DNA of 21,261 nt from Saccoglossus kowalevskii (Eukaryota > Hemichordata > Enteropneusta > Harrimaniidae), in assembly GCF_000003605.2 (NCBI RefSeq), contig NW_003115993.1, positions 1-21,261 on the forward strand, written 5' to 3'. A model generated the notes under the pieces. That model was not told where the DNA came from, made no database searches, and saw only the letters and a program-made list of their open reading frames with translations. Shown here in pieces: positions 1 through 9,900 of the stretch (within the stretch, counting starts at the first letter, position 1; each line of letters starts with the position of its first letter). The translations under genes and the position numbers were made by a program.

Positions 1-1186
1 GCACGTCATTTTTTTTTTCCGGATCAAGTTCGAAACGGCCGACTGGCGGCCATTTTGTTTTAAAGAATTCAGTTCTGGATCCGTATCCGAGACATGTCTG
101 GATTGATCAAGTTCAAACTTCACACACAAATAGATATGTGCATTTGTTTCATAATCCGTTTAACAATAGCTGTATGATGGCCATTTTAAGGCCGAAAATG
201 CATCAAAATCACGTATTTTCACAATTCCGGAACCAGATCTCAGTCATGCATGGATGGATTTTGTTCAGATTTAGTACAATGTGTTGTACATATGCAGGTG
301 CATTTCGGTCATGATCTGCTTTGAATGTATATGTCACTCAAATATGAACTGAACGGAACGGGGAAATGTCATTGACAATGACTTGCTTTCACTGATTATG
401 TTCAAATTTTAAATATTCATTATACATCATGTCATAGATAGACAGATATATTGGTTTGATGATCCTATTCAAAATGGCCAACTGGTGGCCATTTTTGTGC
501 TAAAAAATCATCAAATATCAAGCATTTCTGGCATTTATGGATGGATTTCAGTCAAACTTGGTACATATATTAGACATTACAGGTTCCTAATGCACATCAT
601 TTATTTTTCAGATCGGATTCAAAATGGCTGTCTGGCGGCCATTTTGTTTTAATGAATGGGCTTCTAGGCTTCCATATCTCAGACTTGTTTTAGCTGATTA
701 TATTCAAATTTTAAATATTCATTATACATCATGTTGAATATACAGATATATTGGTTTGACGATCCTATTCAAAATGGCTGAATGGTGGTCATTTTTGTGT
801 TAACAAATCATCAAATATCAAGCATTTCTGGCATTTCTGGATGGATTTCATTCAAACTTGGTACATACATTAGACATTACGGGTTCCTGATGCACTTCAT
901 TTTATTTTTCAGATTGGATGGCGGCCATTTTGTTTTAATGATTGGGCTTCTAGAGCCATATCTCTGAAATGCTTTGACTGATTATATTTAAATTTTATAT
1001 ATTTGTTATACATGTATTCAAAATGGCTGATTTTGAATGCTGTTCCAGAGCAATATCTCTCAATATGGACAATGTCAAATGTCAATTTTAATGTTAAAAA
1101 ATCATATTCCTGACATGGTTATATTCCAGGCATATTACTATAAACAAAACTATTTATCTTAAATTTGATAACTAACAGGGACTGTG
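1..1186 (+). repeat. Array of ~150-bp CAAAATGGC/GCCATTTTG modules ending in TAACAGGGACTGTG
   Basis: About seven diverged copies of a ~150-bp module. The clearest starts are AAAATGGC at 471, 621 and 771, exactly 150 apart. Alternate modules resemble each other more, giving a 300-bp higher-order period (GATCCTATTC at 461 and 761). Each good module holds an inverted repeat, CAAAATGGC..GCCATTTTG (for example 620-628 with 638-646), followed by a TTCAAACTTGGTACAT-type segment. The block ends near 1173-1186 with TAACAGGGACTGTG. That is the exact reverse complement of 18896-18909, the edge of the insertion inside the LINE at the other end of the window, so both are copies of one family in opposite orientation. 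The other terminus of this copy lies left of the window. I see no coding capacity. Confidence 0.8.
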
Positions 1187-1399
1187 CCATGCATGGCTTG
1201 TTAATTTATAACTTAGAGTCTTTAAAGTTTCTTAACAAATATTTGACTCGAGTGAGTAGCCTAATTTGCATATTGCAATAACGTATTCTGTCGCAAAAAA
1301 AAAAAATGGTAATATTTCATAATGATTTATTATATCATGATTGATGTTATTTGAGCAGATACAGCATCTAAAAACATCAAATGTATGAGAGTATGGGGA
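1187..1399. other. Unassigned AT-rich sequence
   Basis: Nothing recognised. It contains an A13 run near 1296 and no open frame of note. Confidence 0.5.
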
Positions 1400-1400
1400 G

Positions 1401-1484
1401 TACGCATGCGCAGTTACAAAAGTGATGCGGCCATTTTTTCAGTTTGACGAAAAGGCAGTACCCTTTCCGAAGACAAAATGGCGG
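1401..1484. promoter_or_regulatory. Promoter-like patch: NRF1-like and paired YY1-like motifs
   Basis: In otherwise CpG-poor surroundings there is TACGCATGCGCAGT at 1401-1414, close to the NRF1 palindrome. GCGGCCATTTTTT (1427-1439) and CAAAATGGCGG (1474-1484) are YY1-type cores in opposite orientations. Several CpGs follow to about 1540. Such combinations are known from animal promoters, often near the start codon, and the second YY1-type core overlaps an ATG that opens 27 codons ending in TTT-rich sequence. No gene with a matching first exon was found on either strand. The paired cores could also be a decayed piece of the adjacent repeat family, which carries the same words in the other order. 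Weak call. Confidence 0.25.
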
Positions 1485-1540
1485 TAGTTTTGTGTAGGGT
1501 CGATCGCGATCTTCGGTTTGTATCAAAAGCACGTCTCACA

Positions 1541-2490
1541 AGTGAAATATTTTTTTTTTGAGTGATAATTTGATAGCAAGTAAACAAGATTTCAATCGTT
1601 GGCATATGTAAGGGCTGGATCACTTACTTTCAAGGGCTCAAAGTCCGGACGAACATTAAACTACAATGTTTTTATTTATCTGTTCTAGGTATGTTGTACA
1701 GACTTTTTAGTTGTACTATTTTGATGATTTAATTTCAAGAATCTGTCAAGGAAACAATCTGTTGTTACTTTACATGTTCACGTAGGTTTAATTTAGCAGA
1801 TTTTGCGTCTAGAAGATCTATCCTGATTTGCTGCACTGAGGTTAATTGCGGTTTTTACTACTCCATCGCTAATGACACTAATTACCAAGAATTAAAAAAA
1901 AACAAGTGAAATTAAGTCGCATTGGGAAAAAAACCCATAAGAAAATCAAAGCAAAAATTATTCAACTACAGACTAGACAAACCCCGACCTCTAGAAATAC
2001 CTCATTCATAGAGTGCCTCATTAGTGCCCTTTGTTTACAAGTATAGTGTCCTTGCATGTTTTTCAAAATGCCCATATCAAAATCATATGTTTCCATATAC
2101 AGTATGTCATAGATTCTCAGACATCTTGATCAATTTTATTGATGGATTGACCTACATGAAATTACATTCACTTATTAGGCAAAGCCTATACCTATATAAT
2201 ACATGCTTTGATCACACGAGAGCTATTTACAGTTTAACTTTGATTTTAGATTAAGTCAGGTTTTTACTGCATATTGCATTTATATAGACACAGAAGAGGT
2301 ATACCGGTACTCAGTGAAAATCGAAAATGTAAACCATATAACGTTTACATATATTTTATTTTGTAAAAACCTAAATTTTCAGTAAAAGTTAATATTACAA
2401 TTAATATTAAATGAATAATTAGTTGTAAATATTTTTAACTTGGCTCCATTCTCCACTTGCACACTAATTTTTGAACTTATCTTTTTTCAG
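1541..2490 (+). other. Non-coding stretch upstream of the ABCG terminal exon
   Basis: No exon of an ABC transporter or other family was recognised. The 3' end is a proper acceptor (a T-rich tract, then CAG at 2488-2490). At least the right part is therefore the last intron of the ABCG gene, with the preceding exon left of the window or missed. Confidence 0.5.
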
Positions 2491-2695
2491 ATGCAACATG
2501 GAATATTCAAACTATGAGGAGTGTAATCTCTTCTACAATGGAAGCAACATCGTTGAAATTCAACCACAGTCAATACTTGATTTCTATCAAGTTTATCTCC
2601 CAGTTTGGTTTAATGTGGCCATTCTTGTTGCTGTTGCTATCACTTTCAGACTTATTGCATATCTTCTACTCAGATATCTCCGGAAACCAAAATGA
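2491..2695 (+). CDS. ABC transporter G family, C-terminal exon
   Basis: Terminal coding exon of an ABCG half-transporter (White/ABCG type), plasma- or internal-membrane pumps for sterols, lipids or xenobiotics. The exon follows CTTTTTTCAG, and its first base completes a split codon. It encodes about 67 residues and stops at TGA 2693-2695. A cysteine pair, CNMEYSNYEEC, lies in the position of the extracellular loop between the last two helices. A hydrophobic segment, VWFNVAILVAVAITFRLIAY, is followed by a short basic tail, LLRYLRKPK. The 'FRLIAYLLLR' ending before a basic tail is typical of ABCG1/ABCG4-like and White-like proteins and less like ABCG2. The ATP-binding domain and earlier helices are not in the window. 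Substrate cannot be inferred from this fragment. The gene converges on the acyltransferase gene downstream. Confidence 0.8.
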
Positions 2696-2884
2696 GAACT
2701 TTTCCAAAACAATGATGAACGACCAGCCAACCCATAATAGGCGAAAGCTCACTTTGAGCGATGTATATGTATGTACGAGGCGTGAGGTAGATGTTATTGG
2801 CAACCGTGGGGATCCATTATACTAAACAACAGGTGTACCTATTTTATATTAAAATTAGTAATATATCATATCATATCATATCTG

Positions 2885-2914
2885 GTGTGTGTGTGTGTGT
2901 GGGGGGGGGGGGGG
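2885..2914. repeat. (TG)n microsatellite followed by a poly-G run
   Basis: About eight TG units run directly into about 14 consecutive G. This is a simple low-complexity tract and is prone to sequencing error. Confidence 0.9.
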
Positions 2915-2980
2915 CTATACATCTATGTATCAGGGGACTACATAGCGTATATCTTGGGAGTATGTATATATCTACATTTC

Positions 2981-3040
2981 AAGGAACCATATATCTTATA
3001 TCAAGGAACCATATATCTTATATCAAGGAACCATATACAT
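2981..3040. repeat. 22-bp tandem repeat, three copies
   Basis: AAGGAACCATATATC recurs at 2981, 3003 and 3025 with period 22. The last copy is incomplete. It lies in the presumed ABCG 3' UTR. Confidence 0.85.
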
Positions 3041-3664
3041 AGACTCATCTATTCTATTTGTGGGTCTTCTCCAATTCATATGTGGTTTTCTTAGGCTTGA
3101 TTACAGAAACAATGTAGTTTCTAAAAGATTATGTATTCTATTGCACTAATTTATTGTCAGAAAAGAGTATTTATGTATGATCCTAGTGGTACCATCATTT
3201 ACATCAGATTATCTATAAATGTAAACAAATGGATGACTGAAAATACAAAACAATAAGAATAAGTGTCTCTATTGTTGAAGAAGCCTGATATCTATTTCAT
3301 ATTCTTGAGACGTATTTTCTTTAATAATTATTGATTTCATGTTCAAGGTAAACAAAATATCAGCATTAATTTCAATAATTTACTCATCTAGGGAAAGCAA
3401 ATTCAAAATAAATATACCGTGTTTGTATATACGCTGACTGGTCAAATACATATTTTTTTTTTTCATGTACCATTTCTAGCTCAAGTTACAAACAGAGCTT
3501 GGTTATATTAGATGGGGAGATTCATGTACACCTAAAACAGTTATATTAGCTATGTTGTAAATATGTAAGCCAGATTACATACAAGATGTTAACACCTTCA
3601 ATTTACATATTTTTAAATGTCAAACTGTGACTTCTCATGCACAAGTTTTTCAAAACCAACTGTG

Positions 3665-3670
3665 TTTTAA
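3665..3670 (-). promoter_or_regulatory. Candidate poly(A) signal ATTAAA of the acyltransferase gene
   Basis: TTTAAT on the plus strand reads ATTAAA on the minus strand, about 190 bases after the stop. No AATAAA was seen on the minus strand nearer the stop. If both candidate signals are used, the two convergent transcripts end about 250 bp apart. Confidence 0.25.
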
Positions 3671-3856
3671 TAACATTAAAAGAGACGTACTATAACCTGA
3701 GCTGGCCTGATATAACACAAGGGTGTTACGAAACACGCGTCACTAATGATTCAAATCAAGCAAATAAGAGGTAAATAATTACAAGAATATTACAATCAGA
3801 TAATTTTTGGTTTCAATCTACATTATAAATAAAATTTTATGTTGAGCTCTTTGTAT

Positions 3857-3973
3857 TCATTTCTTCCTTTTCAATACTATTTTCTCCCAGCCAATGGTCG
3901 GGTTTTCTAAAAATACCGATATTGCAAACGCCACGGTAAACGTCAAAAGGATTCCCCCAAGTACCAAATAAAC
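3857..3973 (-). CDS. Acyltransferase gene, terminal exon
   Basis: Follows acceptor TTTGCAG. It starts at phase 0 with GTT and encodes 38 residues plus TGA. It holds the last transmembrane helix (VYLVLGGILLTFTVAFAISV) and the family-typical short tail FLENPTIGWEKI ending in basic KRKK. Confidence 0.9.
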   Translation of the reverse strand, partial: VYLVLGGILLTFTVAFAISVFLENPTIGWEKIVLKRKK

Positions 3974-6900
3974 CTGCAAATGAGAATTTAGAGAGCATTT
4001 TATTTTGTGTTTTTTTTTTGTTTGTCGCTCCTGGTACAGTAAAACTGTGTTCATGCCACCAGCAACGAACCCAATAAAGTGTAGGCCGGATTCTAATTTC
4101 ATTTCACTCACACTTTTAAAGCGCGGTAGTCGTTGCGCTGCGCACGTGCCACATTTGTGTTGATAAACATTGATTTTCACGCAATCGCTCTTCAAATGGA
4201 AATTGCAAGTATGTGGTTTGACCTGGACGCGACTTGCACTGATTACCGCTGGTGACACCTTCGATGCCTTCCAATAACATGAAAATTACTTAATTAAAAG
4301 CTTGGAAACGTCTCAGTTTGTACAGTCAAAGTCGCCATCTTTGTTTATATGAGACCCGCGACAGCTACCACGCTTTAAGTAAGAACATAATCTCAGCTGA
4401 GTTGCCGCTTTCCCCCTGTTTTACATACTTCTGTATGGAATATCTAGTTGTAGAGTGACATTATAATGCGATATTTATAAAATATATTTTCGTTATCATA
4501 TGCTTAACAAGTGAATGTAACACAGTCCAAAATACATGTCAAAATTAGCAGAATCTGGGTATTTTCAATATACAAATATAATTTACCATGAACTCGGCAA
4601 ATATGGCTAATCTAAATACATGTAGGGGTGGACATTTTTAAGTATAAATATACATAGAATACATCATCATATTAAGTAAGTACTGTCTAGATTAAAAAGC
4701 CGTGGTCATCTTGCCAAGTGATATATGGGTCCCATACGACCAAAAATGGTGAACAGATGGAAGACTAACGCATCTATGAATATTCATGATCAAAATCTTG
4801 GTATATAGTGAACACTCCCATCTAAATCAAAACTTGCATTAGAAAATCAACCTAAATCCACGACCATCGCCTTTTATGAAGTGCACTTTGAAAACAAATT
4901 TAGAATTGGTCTTGGGTGAATTTACTCACCAGATTGTATACGTCATAGAATAACAATCTATCACGAATGAATTCACTCATCAGATTGTATACGTCATAGA
5001 ATAACAATCTATCACGAATGAATTCACTCACCAGATTGTATATGTCATAGAATAACAACCTATCACGAATGAATTCACTCACCAGATTGTATACGTCATA
5101 GAATAACAACCTATCACGAATGAATTCACTCACCAGATTGTATACGTCATAGAATAACAACCTATCACGAATGAATTCACTCACCAGATTGTATACGTCA
5201 TAGAATAACAACCTATCACGGCTCATGTATCCCATGGCAATGACAGGAAGATGTATCATGTACGCACTGAACGTGAGTCGTGACAGTGGTATCCAAATCT
5301 TCCATGACAGAATAGCGTTGACTGGACCTGGAGGATAAAATCATGTGATTATTATGTATTGTTTCTTGTTGGAAAACATTTTGTGCAAAGATACCGCAAT
5401 ATGAATTACGCTATTGATACAAATACGATAGTGCCAGACATCAAATTTATCAGTTTAGGCGTAAAGGCTTCCATGATTCTCTGGCCCTAAGACACTTTAC
5501 ACAACACATGGTCCTAAATTCAGGACACCGGAACTTGAAGGCTGCACGTTGGGTAGTCCATGTGGCTTCCAAATACCCAAGCCAGCCAAGAAAGCCTTAA
5601 TAATATAAGCATAGGAACTGTAAAACGTAGGTTTTATTTTAATATAGTTTCTAGTCATAGAATTAAAAAAAATCGGTTGCTACAATCAGCCGACGTCTTC
5701 TTTTTATTTTATTTAAACTACAAAAACAAATTAATCGCCTCGACTGCGCCATTCTTGGTTCTTGCAAGCCTGTGCTCTAACGTGAAGTTGAAGTTGAACT
5801 TCTAAAACGAACAGAGCAAGTAACCAACTGTAATATTTGCTTAAACTGTGATATTTTGCCCTGGCCAAACTAACTCATAGACCGCAATGCGCAAGTCCTG
5901 GATCGAACAAGTCACCCATATAACTGCTGGGCTGAACTATTTTGCAAGTTTCCTACCGAAATCCTTGGCAAAATTGTGATTGTTGGCCAAACTGAACAAG
6001 TTACCCAAAAAAACTCATTAGTAGAACAGTATAATTCACCCATCAAACTCCTGGCCGAACTGTGCAAGTTTAACAACGGTGCAAATTACCCACCCAATTC
6101 CCAAAAGTGTGCAAATTACACAACCAAATCATTGGTTAAACTGTGCGAGTTTCCCGACAAACCTCTGGGCTAAACAATACAATTTACCGATAAGCCATAT
6201 TCCGCGTTAAGCGAGATCATACGAAATCTCGTGTGATCTAAATCACGCACTTAGCAACCGGGCGACAAAGGTCAAGCTTTTCATTCACGACGGTGGCAAC
6301 CATATTGATTGCAGTGTTGTAAACAACAATCACTCAACAGTATCGGCATTTAAAGCATCAATGGGAGTTAAACGTTGTGCGTATGACGAATGTAAGAGTG
6401 ATTCGAGGTTTGAAAAGAAGGATTACATGAATGGAGTGTTTTTTGCACGTTTTCCGAAGCCGAAACGTCAACCGGAAAAATGTGATCGGTGGATCAGTGC
6501 GTGTTCTCGTGGTGACGACTTCGGAAGACATTGAATCAAACAAGACACGTACGTGTGTTCTTTACATTTTGTTGGTGGTAATGGTCACACAAGACCAAGT
6601 AAGAGCATCTCTGCCAGCAGCATTTCGACACTTCAAAAGAACTGTGGCCATTATTGACTGCACAGATTTCACAAAGGATTACCTGGTCATCTTATAAGCA
6701 CCACAATACATTCAAGGCACTTGTAGCAATTTCACCCAGTGGAGCTTTTACCTTTGTGTCTGATTTGTGGACTGGATCAGTGTCTGACAAGCAGATTGTG
6801 AAAGATAGTGGTTTTTTGGACAAAGTGAAGACAGGTGATGATATTATGGCTGATCGGGGATTTTTGATACGTGACCTACTTGCCTTTCAAGGAGCCACTT

Positions 6901-9900
6901 TGAACATTCCCCCATTTGATTTTGGAAAGCAACTCAGCAGTGCAGCAGTACCCAAGACAAGGCGAATTGCCAGTGCACGCATTCATGTTGAGAGAGCAAT
7001 TGGTCGTTTAAAAACTTTCAAAATTCCACAGGGTAGTTTGTAGTCTTCAAATGATTTGTATGCTCGGAGCTTCTACCGGTCATAGTCAGACCTGTGGCAC
7101 ATAAGATAATTAAAACATCGCTCAAACCAAAGTCAGGAACATCTGAAAAGTCAGTACTGTAACCGGGGAGGGTAAGAGGGTCTGTAAAATCACATCCTAG
7201 CTGTTTTAGTCGGTCACTGACGTCCCTTTTTGGATCGCGTCTTGTCATATCCGGGTCTTCGTCTAGCCCTAAACTGTGGACTGCTTTTGCCAGCGAAACT
7301 AAAATATTCTTTCTATAATTTGCAGTGGACACGCCAAATTTGCGAAGAAAGTCTTTTAGCCTCGGGACTGTGAGCTTTTCAAAAGCATCCATAATCAATT
7401 AATAGCGAAAATCAGTTCTAAATATTGCCGAGTCGCGTGTGTGGTCTACATGTCACGACGCCATTTTGTTCTAAAGCTTGACCTGCCAGCAACCGTTGCT
7501 ATGGCGTAATCTCACTCTCGCGCGATCCCGCAGTTGGCGGAATATCCATTATTGAATTCCTATGCCGAGTTGTGAAAGTTACCCATCAAACACCTGAGCC
7601 AAGCAGTGCAAAATGCCAACCGAACTCCAGGGCCAGATTGTGCAGGTTGCCCAGCTGACTTCTGGGCTGAACTTTGCAAGTTGCCCATCAAACTCTTGAG
7701 TCAAATAGTACAAATTCCTTACCGAACTCCCGAAAAATGATCGCTCTTGCTCGCATGGCAAATCAATAGATGTATAATGTTTACCTGGCTATGTAATGAT
7801 GAATTTATTACCTCCATATCCTGTGACACATGCTATTGTCATCCAACCCAATGCTACAGCCCATGCTGGACGACTAAGTGTGAGATATAACACGGCTAAC
7901 CATTGTGGCATATAGTGTCCTTCTACTGTGTACCATAAACCATAGATAATAGCCAATCCTGTAGCAATGGCTGCACACCAACCACTAACTACATATGCCT
8001 TCCATTCGGAGAATAGAAATAAGAACTATTATAATTGCTGACACATTTCAATTAAATTGAATACTGTAAAATGACTAATTTTCACTGGGTTTAAATTTCA
8101 CTGATTTACCATTTCAGGCATATTCAGTGGGTTTTAAATTCACGGTTTCGTCATTTAGATAATGTGTTCTCTGCTAAATTTTACACATTCACTGGGTTTT
8201 AATTTAGCGCATATTCTAGTCAGCGAAATAAGCTAAATTAAAACCCAGTGAATAATTACCCCCTTTACAGTATCACATAAATGGATTTATTTCAAAATGA
8301 TAAACCATTTTTTTCGACTAATTATCATCTATTATTGGGGGTATAGCTTCTCAAAGTTTCATAATTAAATTCGTGTTAATCATATGTAATTATGCATTTT
8401 TGTCATACAGTGCTAACCTCTCAATACTGTCATTACTTACCAATCTCATTTTGAATTTTTCCCCCTCCAATCTATAGAGTATATATCCTGTAACCATGCC
8501 AACCATGTACACAGGCCACCTTGTGTATGTTTTCCCATATATAACGTCAATACCATTAGCATCTTCTATGTTATCATTGTACCTCCTTAGAAAGTGAGTG
8601 AAACAATATGCTAGTTCATATACTCGAACACTCGAACCACAGAAAAAATGCATTTATTTTCAATGCACCAATTTGTAAGAATCTGAAAACGACCATGCAG
8701 GTATATGTGCGTTCTCTTATCATATGACAACATGTGTTGTTATTTTGGCCAAATCGACTGAATGAAATGAAATATTATAAAAACTTTACTCTTGAAACAT
8801 TGAAGCAACTTCTCCGAAGTATGTAGCAATAAAAGCGACGACACACCAACACGCCACACACAGCAATGCGATCAACCCCATGCCCAATTTCCAAGACCTG
8901 TAAAACAAAAGGACTTGAGTGGTTGATAGTTGTTTTATTGCTATGTAAATTAGGTAAGAATAACCGGAAGTCCATCTTTTATATATGAATGTTTTTTTCT
9001 TCTTTGTTTAGATTGTTAGTTTGTTTGAGACAAACACTGAACACTAGTCACAGCCAATCTATCTAGGTTTGGGTCTTTTATTTTTATTTGTTTGTCAATG
9101 AGTAGCTTATTTGAGACGATAACTGAACATTGTAAATTGTGCTTTGTAATCAGGGCAAATAAAGAAGAAAATCAAAATGAAGTACCTGTAAAGCAGAATA
9201 AGTATTGGTGGACTGAGCCAATAGAACTGCATATCACATGCCAGATACCACACCCATCCAATACACTACGTACAGAAAAATACACTAAATCTGGCATTAC
9301 TGATCACATTCATAGATCCAGTCACAGTCCCTCTAGAGGAACTGTGATTCAGTCTATTAAATTCCAAGTTTTATTCGTTTAAACGAGTCAAATCTCATTA
9401 TTGTCATGAAGGGTTCAAGGAATTTTCTATACTTTTGTAATCACTTGTATATACACACACCATTATTTAAATACATATTGCTGTGCTAAAAAAACACACT
9501 TTCTGTTAAGAAATTCGTACATAATTGCTGACAGAACTCACTAAAAGTAGACAGGACTCACTGAATGCCATCACTAAAACTAGATAGGACTCACTGAATG
9601 CCCTTACTAAAAGTATACAGGACTCACTGAATGCCCCCAATAAAACGAGACAGGACTCACTAAATGCCCTCACTAAAAGTAGACAGGACTCACTGAATGC
9701 CATCACTAAAAGTAGACAGGACTCACTGAATGCCATCACTAAAACTAGACAGGACTCACTGAATGCCCTAAATAAAACTAGACAGGACTCACTGAATGCC
9801 CTTACTAAAAGTAGACGGGACTCACTGAATGCCCCCAATAAAACGAGACAGGACTCACTAAATGCCCTCACTAAAAGTAGACGGGACTCACTGAATGCCA

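Larger units (their letters stand above)
2696..3412 (+). other. Probable 3' UTR of the ABCG gene with simple repeats
   Basis: Non-coding after the ABCG stop. It holds a (TG)n run passing into a G run (2885-2914) and three copies of a 22-bp unit beginning AAGGAACCATATATC (2981, 3003, 3025). An AATAAA at 3407-3412 could serve as the poly(A) signal, although there is no proof that the transcript extends this far. From 3413 to 3660 nothing is recognised. Confidence 0.35.
6195..7547 (+). mobile_element. ISL2EU-like PIF/Harbinger DNA transposon, internally deleted
   Basis: Imperfect terminal inverted repeats about 90-100 bp long. ATATTCCGC at 6197-6205 pairs with GCGGAATAT at 7537-7545; TAGCAACCG at 6252 pairs with CGTTGCTA at 7494; GGTCAAGCTTT at 6270-6280 pairs with AAAGCTTGACC at 7473-7483. 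Inside are a plus-strand THAP domain and DDE_4-type transposase pieces, and a convergent minus-strand SAP-like N-terminus. A transposase plus a second YqaJ-type nuclease gene is the known layout of ISL2EU elements. Both genes are cut off at about 7020-7040, so one internal deletion removed both 3' halves. Target duplication was not resolved. Confidence 0.8.

Noticed and set aside
2514-2825. 103-codon plus-strand frame overlapping the ABCG exon
   Set aside because: Shifted shadow of the ABCG exon with no family match.
3857-4258. 133-codon minus-strand frame as a full gene
   Set aside because: Only the last 38 codons after the CAG acceptor match the family. The upstream part is intron read-through.
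4900-5259. Stand-alone 119-codon repeat protein starting MIHLPVIAMG
   Set aside because: The first residues are the interior of an acyltransferase exon that begins at 5327. The rest is the repeated donor region read into the intron.
8390-8653. 87-codon minus-strand frame with a Met start
   Set aside because: Both ends run into introns. The real exon is 8585-8441, by splice sites and phase.
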